Assembly (NCBI GenBank): GCA_023634235.1
Contig: JAMKCF010000001.1
Location: forward strand, 11,852,258-11,916,257
Length of the DNA: 64,000 bases
Direction: 5' to 3'
Origin: Pisaster brevispinus
Lineage: Eukaryota; Echinodermata; Asteroidea; Forcipulatida; Asteriidae
The first letter of the stretch is position 1. Each line of letters starts with the position of its first letter. Made by a program: the position numbers and the translations under genes. A model generated the notes under the pieces. That model was not told the DNA's origin. It saw nothing but the letters and a program-made list of their open reading frames with translations, and searched no databases. Positions 35,593 to 47,422 of the stretch are shown here, piece after piece.

Positions 35593-38135
35593 CCCTTTGC
35601 ATGCCATTGGCGACTCGCGTCACCGATCCATTTTTATCCATGGACGCCATCGGCGACTGTGGTCGCCCGCGAGTGCAACCCGGCTTTACCTGTTGCTTTC
35701 TGGGTAATTGTTGACCCTTGACCCTTTCATGTTCATTCAGCTAGCTGTATATGTGAACAACGTGATTACATCGATAAACTTCTCTTTTTCTTGCAAAGTT
35801 TCATGATTTTACTTTGAAATTGTGTGTCTGACTGTTCGTAAAACAACGCATTGCAAAAATGGATGCACAGGCTGCTTTTCGTGAGATTTCGGGGGATTCT
35901 GACTTTGAGGAGCTTTTTCATGCCGACTCTAGCGATAGTGAAGGTGAAGAAAGCAATGTTATCGATGGTAATGTACATGGACAAGTTTACAACAATGGCA
36001 CCATGTCTGACAACGGCAGTGATGGGTCGGAATCGGACCGAGCCCCGGTTGAGAATCGGCAGCGTGCAGGGCGGTGATGCGGTGAATTATACCTTTCGGA
36101 CGGCCTACCAAGATGACTGGCTGCCCAATTTCAGTCATCCTCATGGTCAGCAGATGTTTGATGATGATGAAGAGCCAACAGAGTTTGGAATTTTTTCGTA
36201 TTACTTTGATCTTGAAGTAATAAATCTTCTGGTTGTTGAAACTAACAGATATGCTGCAGTTACTATCACCAAGAAGGGCGGAATGGATAACATGAGCACA
36301 CACTCCAGATTCCGTAGATGGCAGAACGTAAGTGAAACTGAACCAACCACGATAGGTGAGGAAAAATCAAGGAACTAATGGACTTGCTCGTCAACAATTG
36401 GCAATCTGGCTACTACCCGGCCCGTGAGATGTCTGTTGATGAAACTATCATCCCCTTCAAAGGTCAAACCGGAATGAAAGTCTACAAGCCGAATAAGCCC
36501 CATAAATGGGGGCTGAACTGTTGGAATTTAGCAGAGGCCCATACTGGATATATCTGGAATTCAGAACTATATAAAGGTAAAAAAAACACTAATGAAACTG
36601 AAGTGGGCTTGTATACGACAGTGGTAACAAATCTCTGTCAACCTGTGTATGACCGTGGCCACCATGTTTACATGGACAATTTGTTTACGTCACCCAGATT
36701 GTTCAAAAGCCTTGGTGAAAATGGTGTGGGGGCATGTGGCACCCTTCGAATCAACCGCACTGGAACTCCGGAGCAGATAAAGAAGTCCAAGATGAAGAAA
36801 GGGGACCCCTTACTTTCAGCTAGAGATGACAACGCTCTCTTCTTGTCATGGTTTGACAAGAGACAAGTGAACATCATGTCAACAGTACATAACGCCATGA
36901 CATTCACAAAGAGGGTGCGTGCTCGTGGACAGCGTGAACCCCGTGAGGTGCAAAAGCCTGTAGCTATCGAATGCTACACTAAATACATGGGAGGTGTTGA
37001 TCGTGCGGACCAGGGTATGTGGTATAACTTGAACATCCACAAGACACTAAAATGGTGGAAAAAAGTGTTTGTATATCTACTAGAAGTAAGCTACGTCAAC
37101 AGTTGGATTGTGTGGAAATCTATGCACCCTGGCACCAGGCAATATTCAGAGAAATTTCGCCTCGCTATGTTCATGGGCTTCTTGAAGGGTATGTAAGGCA
37201 GGGCGGTAGACCTGGACGGAGGACTGGTGATGCACCAAGCCGACTAACAAAACGCCAATTTCTTGCTGTCAACAGAGATCTTACACCTGCTGGACGACCC
37301 TCTAAACCTGAGTGCGTTGTGTGCTCAAGCCGAGCTGTCACGTCATCAAACTGATCTCGTCTGTATCCAGTGCGAAAAGCCAATGTGCGCCGCACCTTGC
37401 TTCCAGGGCTTCCATACCCTTGTAGAATACAAGGTGGACTGTGTTCCTGGCTATCACAAGTGATCAAGTGAGCAGATATTGTATTTGTGTTTCACTTTTA
37501 TTGATGTGAATCATTTTTGTTTACAATGAATAATGATCCTCCATCTATGAACAACGTTCCAGTTATACCCATAATTTCACACCGATGTAAAAACCTTTGC
37601 ACTGCAAACAAAGATTATAAAACTATTGTAAAAATATTGAGTTTCTTTTTGTTCATCAACTTATCCAGAACAATCTTTTCAAGTACTATCAATAGAATGG
37701 TATTTATTTGTACACAACTCATAAACTCAAAAATCATAAGTAGCAGACAAATCTTCATTGAAAAACAATTGAAAGCCTAATGATCAGGCTAACACCCCCA
37801 ATTTTCTTGAATTATTCAATTCATAAAATTATCAACAATGTAATTCTGAACAAGACAAAAATGCCATGCAAAATGGGGGAATTTTATTCGGGGGGGGGTT
37901 GTCATATTCAAAACGTCATATCTCACTTATTATATGACTAAAAAACTTGAAACTTAGATGATGAAATAGGGTATGACATACTGAATAAAATGTTTATTTT
38001 GAGTTTTGCTTTATAACACTTCATTCTTGTGGTAATTTGTATCCGAATGTTTAGGCCCACATTGTCTGTTAATTAGCACAGGAAACATGGCACACAGGGT
38101 TGCACGTGTACACAGCATTGGTGGCATGCTAAGGG
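35593..38135 (+). mobile_element. piggyBac transposon
   Basis: TIRs CCCTTTGCATGCCA (35593) and TGGCATGCTAAGGG (ending 38135), 13 of 14 bases paired, with TTAA on both sides (35589-35592, 38136-38139). The CCC..GGG ends and TTAA target are the signature of piggyBac. It carries one transposase gene in plus orientation and a non-coding 3' part of about 670 bases. Confidence 0.95.
35859..37463 (+). pseudogene. piggyBac transposase, internally deleted and frameshifted
   Basis: Acidic N-terminus from MDAQAAFREISGDSDFEELF. The DDE_Tnp_1_7 domain follows: DDWLPNFSHPHG, VVETNRYAAVTI, then after a gap GKIKELMDLLVNN, SVDETIIPFKGQTG (first catalytic Asp), HHVYMDNLFTSPRLF (second Asp), YMGGVDRADQGMW (third Asp). 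The C-terminus has the cysteine-rich zinc-binding end (ECVVCSS, LVCIQCEKPMCAAPCFQGFH). So the DDD triad and the targeting domain are visible. Between RFRRWQNVSETE and GKIKEL about 100 residues usual for the family are missing, which implies an internal deletion near 36330-36365. Frameshifts lie near 36070, 37170 and 37330. Family members excise and insert precisely at TTAA; this copy cannot do so by itself. Confidence 0.92.
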
Positions 38136-38717
38136 TTAATATATTGTGTAAATATAACAATCTATCCGAACCTGGGGGTTATGTGCTTCAACTTTTGAGG
38201 AGATTTGATAAATTTAGGCTTTAAAATTTGTACTATTTGGCTTGGGAATGGGAGGGATACCTCATGGAAACTGGCAGTGGGTCAGTTTGGGAAAAAGCAC
38301 ATTTTAGGGGGTGTTTTTTTTTTCTAGGGTAATTAGCAAAAATTCCAAACGGCTGACCAACCAAAAAAAACACCCCCGAAAATGTGCTTTTTCCCAACTG
38401 ACTTGCTGCTAATTTTCATGAGGCACTCATCCAATTCGGAAGCAAGATAGGACCAACTTTACAGCCTAAATTTATCAAATCTCTTTAGAAGTTGAAGCAC
38501 AGAACCCCCAGGTTCTGGTAAATTGTTATAACTACACAATTATTAATCGCATGACCCCCCAAAACGTTATTATTCAAATTTGGGCCTACAAATTATGGTA
38601 ATCCTTTTGGCGCATGAATTTTTGTCTATTCAGTGTGGTGCGCCCATAGACAGGGTTCGTGTGTACCCCCAATATACGGCTCGCGATTTGGTTTTTTGCG
38701 GCATACTTCGTCAATAC

Positions 38718-38767
38718 AGTCAACAGTTGAGGGATAGGCTATTCTTGCTATCCCTTAACTGTTGACT
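38718..38767. repeat. strong 20-bp stem hairpin
   Basis: AGTCAACAGTTGAGGGATAG pairs with CTATCCCTTAACTGTTGACT around a 10-base loop, with one non-canonical position. It lies just outside the foldback element and may be the core of a very short MITE. Confidence 0.7.
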
Positions 38768-39395
38768 CCATAGCCGGCGTGTGCTGCAGTTAAAAAAAAT
38801 TGCATACGGCTCTGGGTTCGTTGAATGATAGCGCCCTCTATTTGTGGCAATTCGTAATGGGGTGGATTGCGGACTATTATGGGTCATGAAAATACAGAAC
38901 AGGGACGTCTTGCACCAGGACTAGGAGATGGGGAGCTCGAGGTCGTCGGCCTGGGCTGGGAATGTCAACTCAATCAGTCTGGTCTCGTGCGAGATTTGCA
39001 CGCCTTCTAGGAATTTGCATCCAGCATCTTGGGAGCCAGACTCATCTTTCTGAAGAACGGTAGGTGGTAGGAGTTTAGGAAATTGTTATATCTAAAATAA
39101 TTTGGATTTTATTTGTTTTAATGAGATGTTTTGGTAGTTGTGTTGTAATATTTGTTTAAAAAGTGGTTGTTGTCATTGGTTAAATTGAAAATATCAACGT
39201 GGTCCTCGTCTGTATGCTACTTTAGTGAGGTGATAGGTAGGCTTGTCAACGGTGTACATGTTACCCTCCTTTGTGTTCAGCCGCCTGCTTTCTCTGTGTA
39301 TTTTCCTCGGCATCATCCATTTCCACTTGACTGCTTTTGTTACATCAGTAATGTATACATGTACCTGTTTATGTTTGTAGTAGTCTTGTCATTTA

Positions 39396-39434
39396 GCCTT
39401 CGAGAAAGACTCTGCTAGGGTCGAAACGTCAGGC
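39396..39434 (+). ncRNA. hammerhead-like ribozyme motif, left terminal repeat
   Basis: GCCT and AGGC can form stem I, GACTC and GGGTC form stem II around TGCTA, followed by the invariant GAAA and then CGTC, whose GTC would be the cleavage triplet. The consensus CTGATGA strand is replaced by TTCGAGA. Hammerheads are known from Penelope-like terminal repeats; activity of this variant is not shown. Confidence 0.45.
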
Positions 39435-40011
39435 CACTAACTAATTTTTTGCATTTATACCATAGGTCCTTTTGGTTGGTAAGCAGTTTGCAACAGCTAA
39501 TTCTATTTTTCATTTATATCCTTTTTGTTGCAGTATCCCTCTGGTGATCCTCCTTACCTCCCTTGTTTTTAGTCACATTTTGTCTTGTTTGTTACAGGTT
39601 GTTCTAACTTTTGCTTTCTGTTCTCAGCGGTGTTTTATCTACTGTTTTCTTCCACAGGTTTTTGCTTCCCATTTGTTTTCTCTCCCCCCTCCTTTTTTTT
39701 GACTGGTCACAATCACTTTTGCTCTCTCCTTTTAATGCCCTTGTTTTTCCCTGTTTGCTTTACTTCTCATATTGTTATGTCTTGTTTCCCCCTTCGTAAC
39801 ATTTTCTTCCCCTGTGTAATAACCCAGTTTGCTTCCCTCTGCAATTTCCCTTGTATAACATTGTGTTTTTCGTGATTATTTGTTTTCCTTTTCAGTACAC
39901 ATTTCCTTTTGTATAATTACTCCGTTTTTTTGCTTGTTTTTTTTTCTCCAGTTTATCTTGTCAAATTCTGATTCCATTACTTCTCTCTACAGATTTTCTC
40001 CCATGATCATG

Positions 40012-42291
40012 TCTAACCAAAGATGCGTTCGCTTGTTTCAGGAACTTAAAAAACTTAAAGAGAAAGCACTACTTTATTGGTATCATCGAGACAACTACAG
40101 ATTCTACACACTAACCCATTTCATTCCCACAGGTTTGCAGGTTAAATTTGACCAAGCCCTTGCGTCTCTGTCTACCCCACTTCGTAAGCGGTGGAACAGC
40201 ACACTCCATAGTACTTCTCTCAGCATCATTCGTATTCTAACAGAACATTGTGATGTTTGTCTCAACATCTTCAACCAAGATATTTCCTGCTCAGTCAGGA
40301 CCTCACTGACTACTACCGCAGAATTCGCCTTCGTGAATTCTTCCTTGACTCACCACCCATGGATCCAAAGCCATTTTACTGCAAGAGTAAATGGGTACCA
40401 CCAAAGAACCGTGTTCCTTCCCTTGAAACTTACATACAGGTTGTTAGTTCACAAATTAATTCAAGGGATCATTCCACCCACAGGACTCATGACAACCTCC
40501 CTAGAGAAGAACGTGAGGCCCTTAAGACTCGGAAGGACATCATCATCAAACCAGCTGACAAGGGCTCTGCTGTTGTTGTCATGGGCCGTCAGCAAAACAT
40601 CGATGAAGCCATGAGACAACTCAACAACCAAACTAACTATAAACCCCTTGACACTGATCCAACAGGTACCTTTTCAAAGGAGATTCAACAGACACTGGAC
40701 GAAATGCATGACCGTGACCACCTCTCCAAGACAGCTCACAAGTTTCTTTCCCCAGTCGATTGTAGAACAGCTAGATTTTACCTTCTTCCCAAGGTACATA
40801 AGCCAGATAACCCAGGGAGACCCATCATATCTGGCAATGGTTCCCCCACTGAGAATATATCTCTTTTTGTTGACAATTTTCTCAAGCCTCTAGTGCCACA
40901 GATTCCATCATATATTCATGACACTCCTGATTTCCTCCGTAAAATCTCAGGTATTCAGAACCAGGTCCCCAACACAGCTATCATCGGTACTTTTGATGTG
41001 TCCTCATTGTACACCAACATTCCCCAAGATGAAGGGATTGCTGCCTGCTCTTCAGCTTTGGCTAAGAGCGGTCACACCACACCGCCCATTTCTGATATAG
41101 TATCCCTCATGAACCATGTTCTAACTAAAAATAATTTTTCGTTCATGGGTAAGAATTTTCTACAGGTACATGGCACCGCAATGGGTACACCGATGGCACC
41201 ATCAATGGCCTGCCTATTCATGAGCCAACTTGAACAGCGCATGTTGGCGTCAGCCCCGTGCCGTCCCTGGGTCTGGTGGCGCTACATTGATGACATCTTT
41301 TTCATCTGGACCAGTGATGAATCTAGCCTCACAACATTCATTAATCACATCAATTCCTTCCATAGGACCATCAAATTCACAACCGAATACTCAACCAAGG
41401 ATACCCACTTTCTGGATGTCAAGGTTCTAAAGACGGATGATGGTTTGATCACAGATCTCTTTGTTAAACCCACAGATAAACACCAATATTTCCACTCAAC
41501 CAGCTGTCATCCCCGACACTGCAAAACCTCGTCTCCCGGGGTCATAGCTCCCTGGCAGTCCATCGAGCAATCCAGAAAGTCAAGGCTCGCTCTAGGGAGT
41601 CAGTACTTTCAAAAAGACCCGTGCAACAACAGAGTTCCAAGAAGAAAGTTCCCTTTGTTGTCACTTTCCACCCCTCACTTCCCCCCATTCGTACAATAAC
41701 CAATTCTAACCATCATATTCTTCACACATCAGATCGACTTCAATGTGCTGTACAAGATGAACCCATAGTTGCCTACAGACGGCCACCCAGTCTCAGGGAT
41801 CTCATTGTGCAGGCAGAAGTCCCCCCCTTTAATGATAATGTTAACCCCCCTTTGCCACAGGAACTTTCAGGTGTTCCAACACCTCCAAATGCATCGTCTG
41901 TAGACAACACATCAGAGAATCGGACTACTTCACCAGCCATACCGGTGGTACCACCCACAGGACAAGGGGTCATGTCACCTGCACCACCACTAATCTAATC
42001 TATTGAATATCTTGCAAAGTTTGTGGTGTTCAATATATAGGTGAAACGATAACTACACTCAAGAGACGTTTCTACGGCCACAGATCCACAGTCAACACCC
42101 ATAAGCTGCATACACCCGTAGGACATCATTTCAATCTTCCTAATCACTCAATTTCTGACATGATTTTACAGGGCATTAAGGCACTAGGAAACCACAGAGA
42201 GATTGTTCGTTTGAGTAGAGAGAAATTATGGATAAGACGTCTCCAGACCATTCAACCCCATGGTCTGAACATCCAAGAAGGAAATGACTAA
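40012..42291 (+). pseudogene. Penelope-like RT with C-terminal GIY-YIG endonuclease, decayed
   Basis: The N-terminal part starts near MIMSNQRCVRLFQELKKLKE and contains LTHFIPTGLQVKFDQAL and LRKRWNSTLHSTSLSIIRI. After a frameshift near 40290 the RT reads DLTDYYRRIRLREFFLD, WVPPKNRVPSLETYI, IIIKPADKGSAVVVMG, FYLLPKVHKPDNPGRPIIS, TFDVSSLYTNIPQDEG, HGTAMGTPMAPSMACLFM and WWRYIDDIFFIWTSD (catalytic DD, about 41289-41296), then HFLDVKVLKTDDG. Near 41530 a deletion and frameshift remove the usual LRRICS block; the frame resumes at SRGHSSLAVHRAIQK. The GIY-YIG part is CKVCGVQYIGETITTLKRR to ISDMILQGIKALG, with one TGA near 42004 where Cys is usual. It ends at TAA 42289-42291. Such enzymes copy RNA at telomeric or nicked sites; this one is broken. 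Confidence 0.9.
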
Positions 42292-42594
42292 TAATTTGTT
42301 GTCTTTGCCTTCTCCTTTTCACCACAGATAAGCCCCCCCCCCCCAGTCTGCCTCATTCACCAATTAACTACATGAACCTTTCTCTCCCCATCTTTGATTT
42401 TGTCCTTTGTGTTCCCCACCTCTTGTGGTCAACCATCCCCTTCCCCAAACCCCCCTCCCTTTTGTTACCCTCCTTTGTGTTCAGCCGCCTGCTGTCTGTG
42501 TATTTTCCTCAGGATCATCTATTTCCGCTTGACTGCTTTTGTTACATCAGTAATGTATACATGTACCTGTTTATGTTTGTAGTCTTGTCATTTA

Positions 42595-42633
42595 GCCTTC
42601 GAGAAAGACTCTGCTAGGGTCGAAACGTCAGGC
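42595..42633 (+). ncRNA. hammerhead-like ribozyme motif, right terminal repeat
   Basis: Identical in sequence to the left motif at 39396-39434, with the same possible stems and the same divergent TTCGAGA core strand. The identity may reflect functional constraint or copying of both repeats from one RNA. Confidence 0.45.
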
Positions 42634-42659
42634 CACTAACAAATTTTTTGAAAATTAAA

Positions 42660-44600
42660 TGAATGAATTACAATATAAATGTGTCTGTATGTGTACTTGT
42701 TGTAGCTAGTTAGTTGTCGCATAGAGAAAGGACAGTTTTGTTGTACCTATTTACTGTGTAACGATAGCCGATCCAACCCGCCTGTCTGTAGATCGGATTC
42801 GTAGAGTCATTAGTTTGTTGATGAGTATATTTACATCAGTTTTTTAGTGTGCAAGTACAGTAAAACAATTTTTTGCTGGTTTGTTTGTTTTGATGTAATT
42901 TTCCGAAGAATGTTTGTTGTAGAGCAACCTTACACATTTTAACATCAAGATTCTTCATACATAAAACTACAGGAAAACGAGCATGAACAAAATTGTTTTA
43001 ATATACTCGCTACAATCATGCTATGCTACTCCTAGAATATATGAGGTTCGAGTTCTTCCAAAGATCGTCACAATTCATGATGCTCTGTGGGCTTTGGGCC
43101 AAGATGCGGAAGGTTTTGAGCATACTGTTGGCATGTTTATGGGGTTATAAATGTATAAGCTCCAATTTGGCCATATTTTGTAACTTATTAGTAAATAAGT
43201 AGAGTACATATTGACTGTTGTGAGTGCTTTGGTTAAACTCTGACTCTCGAGTTGTAGTGATCTCTTGAAGTGTTCTGTTTTACTGAGGCGGTGTTGAAGG
43301 AAAATAGATCGGTCAGTAGATCACCGAGGGAGTTGTAGTTTTAACAATATGTTGATGTTTTTAATGCAGTCACCTCTGTTACATGATGTCAAGTACACTG
43401 GTTGCTATGGGCAACATTGGTTGCATAAGTTTTCAGTCTAAACTTCTTTAGACTTTATGTTGAAGGGGTTTAGTAATTTTAAAATAATGTTACGTTATAG
43501 ATGGACAAGAATTTTGTAAAACATACAAACTGACCAATTTGAATAATTGGCTGGGGTACTACAAAATTTGTTTAATAAATTTAATGTTAAGTTGTCCTGT
43601 GGGCCCTGTATATGTGCATATTTGGTTCTCGAAGTAATCACTAATGCTATTGGGGGTAGTAATAAATGGGGTGCAAAGAAAACTGCTTTCAAATTCATAA
43701 GGCCTAATGGAAGCAATGTTCACCTTGGTTAATCTTGTTTGACAACAATGAAAAGCAAAAACATTTGTCGCATGGTTGTCTGCAAACAAATGTATTTCAG
43801 TGTCATGGTAACGGTATTAAATAGGTTTTGGAGCGGTTTCCTGTGTTTTGTTTTTGGGGGGGCTATTTATATACTTACAAATTACATCACCTCAAGTTAT
43901 AGGCATGGAGTGGGAATGGGGTTTCATGGGCGCTTAAAGTTCAATTGATATAGTGTTCAGTTAATGGACATAATGATTGCATTGGGCATAAGGATTATTT
44001 TTTCTGGTTTTAGCCTTACACTTATATGCGATAAGCATTGTATACTCTGTTGCTTCCCCCTTCCCCCCAATTTTTTTTTAAATAATAACTTTATATTATA
44101 ATTTAAAAAATGATAAAATAAAGTAATGAAATAAATCTAAATACATAAACAAAATAAAATAGACAAATCAATAAACTAAAAAAATGTAAATTTTAAACAT
44201 AACAATAACCCTAATTATAAAGTATTCTGAATAAAATATTTCTCACTGATATTATAGATGGTTACCATACAGTCCATACCTCTAAACTTGGACAACTCGG
44301 ACTCTGTGTGTAAGACTTGACGAGTATTCGCACTAGTCAGTCTGTGTTGGAGGTGACCTTGGCCCACTTTCTTGTCTCTGCTTACTTTAAGTAAAGAGGT
44401 GGCACCTACAGAAGCAGGGAATTCTGCGCTTATGTCACGCGTAATTCGCACAATCACATAATTTTTGGTTCTGTGTGCATACTTCATGTTACTAGGCATT
44501 CTTCCCTAAGACAGCTTGTGCAGATATTTGGCACTTGATGTGTAAGCACAGAATGATAATGAATACAAATTGTGATAAATGTTGACATAGTATTCTCTTT
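42660..44600. other. no gene recognised
   Basis: AT-rich DNA with an almost G/C-free stretch at about 44085-44215. Open frames near 43500-43950 are short and motif-free. Confidence 0.4.
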
Positions 44601-44608
44601 AACAGAAA

Positions 44609-46737
44609 ATGCCAAACCACCGAGCAAGAGTAAAGGCTGCGGGAGATGCGATGAGGCGCCTACGGGCCAGCCGGAAGGATGAAACGCCACGTATGTCTTC
44701 CTTGTCTGTTGATGTGTCGTCTCATATCACCAACCCTCCCTCAACCATCCCCACACCTCACTCCTCCCCTTCTATGTGCTCCCCCGTCACTCCTCCTCCA
44801 TCTAACATTTTACTTCCTACTCAAATTGCCTTGGGGTTGGTACCTCCCCAAGGTGATGGTATAATACAGAAGAAAAGGTGCACTGGTACATGAATGTAGA
44901 TCTGAAAATTTGGCAAATGAATTTAACTATGATAACTTGGCAAATAAATTGAACCGTGATAATTTGGCAAATAAATTGAAACCTGAAGTTGAAGTTAAAG
45001 GAAATGCTGAGGTGATATGTGCAGGAAGCAGTCAAAGAAATGCTGAAGGTAAAGTTTGGGCGGTATGGAATCTAAATCAGAAGGAAAGTTTGATGAGAAA
45101 AGTGAAAGTAAAGAGTGCAGTCAACCTTGAAAGGAAGAATCAAGGCAAGTGTGAAAGTAATGATGACAGCAAATGTGAGGAAAGTAAAAAAAGAGTCATG
45201 TGAAGGTAACACTAAGGTCAAATTGGAAGGAAAGATCGATTGTTGTAGTGATGATGAGTGCAAACTGAACCCTTGCAGACAGGAAAGTAAAGAATTCTAT
45301 TGTGTTAATGATTCATAGGATAGAAGAACAACTTGTTGGGTGTATGATAAGACTTGTCATTGTTATAAGTACAAAGTACAATGTGACAAATGTAGCATTT
45401 GGTATCACATTGATTGTATGGGTTTTTCAGAAGACGTTTGTGAAGTGCTATCAAAATCGAGGTTAATGTGGATCTGTGGTATATGTGGCTTTTCAAACTA
45501 CTCAGACTGTTTATTTCATGATTTTGGTATTCCAGAAGATGACAATACATTTCAAGCAGTATCGGATGATGATGATGGTGATAATGCAGTAGATTTAATG
45601 GCAGAAGTATTTTCTTGACAGCAAAAGGTGGCTATGCAGGAAACTAAGTACAAAGTTGAAAACAAGACAGAGACCTATGAAGAATCAAAATAATGAAGTG
45701 AAAAAACAGAAGTGTAATTTGAAAGAAAAGGTTGCAAACGTGGCAAATGCAGTGCCAAGACAATGTGGACAATATGAATTAAGAAGTAGAAAGAGATCAG
45801 GATTGCTTCTTGTAAATGGAATTGGAAGTAAAAGAGCAAAACAGACACAAACTCGTGTGAGTTGCAGCATGTGAAGAAGGTCAGACATAATCAGGCATCA
45901 AACAGAAAGGAGGTGAATTATGAAAGAACTCATATAGCACCTTGTACAAAGAAATATTTTAAGGAACATGGCAAAGTAAAACATGACAAAAATAAGTTAG
46001 TAATGTAAATGAGACAGATCAAGAAAAGAACAGTGTGAACATCAAGAGAGTTAACCCGTTGGCTATAGATGGAAGAGTTATTGCACAAGAAAGTTTTCAT
46101 CAGGGGGATCGAAGATTTGGTTTGAATAGTGGAAAACAGTGTGTTGCGAATTGTCTGGCCTCAATGATGTATAGTAAGAAAAAAGAGGTAAACAACTGGA
46201 AGTCTAGTGACATGGATAGAGTTCTGATGACTGGAAATGAACTGTATGGTTTCTTACAAGAGAGTACAACAATGAACAATAGTTACTTGTTGATTAATGA
46301 ATTGCCAACTGAATTAGATGTTTTTGACACATTATAGCATGAAGTATCATGAATCTGTATATGGGACGTTTGATGAAAATGTTTGTAACTTGGTGGAATT
46401 TAACATGGTACCATTGACAGCTGCACTAGAACAAGCCCTTCAGAAATATCATGCATGTTTCATAAGTTTCCATGGAAATACATTTGGTGTAATTGCTTAA
46501 GATGGAATATATTATGTATTTGATTCACATTCCAGAAGTATTCTAGGTTGTATGGTTGAAAGTGGATCAAGTGTCGTGATGCATGCAGCAACATGGCAAG
46601 GTGTACACAGGTATTGTACAAAGTTAGCACAATCTATGAATTTGTCAAATACTGAGCAGTATGAAGTAACTGGTATATCTTTCTGTGTTGATGGTGAGGC
46701 TGTCACATGTACATGTACTTATGAAGAAATGTAAAAG
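44609..46737 (+). pseudogene. PHD-finger plus C76-like cysteine-protease ORFs of an unidentified mobile element
   Basis: Several plus-strand frames in series. First a basic start, MPNHRARVKAAGDAMRRLRA, then a Pro/Ser-rich stretch, then a three-unit NLANKLNRD repeat. At 45330-45540 a PHD-type finger reads CHCYKYKVQCDKCSIWYHID and ends WICGICGFSNYSDCLF. From 46035 a protease-like domain: QESFHQGDRRFGLNSGKQC (candidate catalytic Cys), NCLASMMY, DRVLMTGNELYGFLQ, LINELPTELDVFD, YYVFDSHSRSILG (candidate Asp/His). This pattern matches the papain-like deubiquitinase domain class (MEROPS C76-like) that I know from large animal transposons. Roles are by family only. Stops or frameshifts near 44893, 45203, 45617, 45873, 46335 and 46498 break it. 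No RT or helicase was found beside it, so the element class is open. Confidence 0.6.
44904..44984 (+). repeat. 27-bp coding tandem repeat, three copies
   Basis: Units at 44904-44930, 44931-44957 and 44958-44984, each encoding a form of NLANKLNRD (ENLANEFNY, DNLANKLNR, DNLANKLKP). The length is a multiple of three, so it keeps the frame. Confidence 0.85.
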
Positions 46738-46739
46738 TG

Positions 46740-47422
46740 ACAATCTGAGCTACTCAGGAATGTGTATTGATTATCATGATTGTGGACTGTTATTACCCAA
46801 ATTCTTAAACGCCAGAGATTTCTAAAAATAACCCCGCCCTGGAAAATAAGGGTAACAAAAATAGTCAAACAGACAAGCACAATAAGAAGCAGCAAGTATG
46901 TTCATTTAAATTTAAGGCAATACAAACAAGTCAGTTAACTAGTTGTGATTTGAATTGAATTTATGATATGGATAAAAATTGTTGGTGCTATCCCATCCAG
47001 TGACGCTGTATCTGTTTACTTGTTGTAATTTGAAAAAAGTATTGTGTTAATACTATTCCAAATATGGTAACTGTGCTGTGCTATTTCCACTTGTGTTATT
47101 TTAACAGAGAGGTGTGGGGAACTAGTTCAACTGAGAAAATGTGACCTTTTCTGACCATGTTGGTCGGCAGTGAACGGAGTTTTTTTTTTAGATAAAGGAT
47201 ATTAATTTTTGGAGATCCTTTGGGTAGCAATAACTAGTTTTCGGAAGTTATGTTAGCCTCCTCATCAGTTGCATGTGGGTCGATTCAGTGAATCGGGCAG
47301 ATCTCTTGTTATACCTTAAGAAGATGTGTGGGTTGCCACCATTATGTGGTGATTTGGGACATAGCCGTGGGTATGTCTGTAATTTTGAATAAACATGGCG
47401 TGTATTGCTAGTTGGATTGTTT
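46740..47422. other. no gene recognised
   Basis: 3' flank of the PHD/protease block and boundary with the minus-strand Penelope-like element. No motif was seen. Confidence 0.4.

Larger units (their letters stand above)
35462..38670. mobile_element. foldback element carrying a piggyBac in its left arm
   Basis: Outer ends GGGGGTAC and GTACCCCC. Left-arm blocks such as ATTCATGCGCCAAGCTGATT, CATAATTTGTAGGCCC and AACGTTTTTGGGGTCATGC (35512-35588) are matched in inverted order on the right (GCATGACCCCCCAAAACGTT, GGGCCTACAAATTATGGTAA, GGCGCATGAATTTTTG, 38549-38620). The inner part 38140-38535 is itself one long hairpin (GAACCTGGGGGTTATGTGC with GCACAGAACCCCCAGGTTC). Without piggyBac the element is about 660 bp. 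It has no coding capacity. Confidence 0.85.
39255..42655 (+). mobile_element. Penelope-like retroelement with direct terminal repeats
   Basis: An RT plus GIY-YIG coding region lies between two direct repeats of about 190 bases (39259-39449 and 42465-42650), sharing CCTCCTTTGTGTTCAGCCGC, GTAATGTATACATGTACCTG, TCGAGAAAGACTCTGCTAGG and GTCGAAACGTCAGGCCACTA. Such terminal repeats and the GIY-YIG domain define Penelope-like elements. Each repeat contains a hammerhead-like motif. The 5' boundary and target duplication are not certain. Confidence 0.88.

Noticed and set aside
39152..39875. Several Phe/Leu/Cys-rich open frames around 39-40 kb
   Set aside because: They translate the T-rich terminal repeat and leader of the Penelope-like element and carry no domain.
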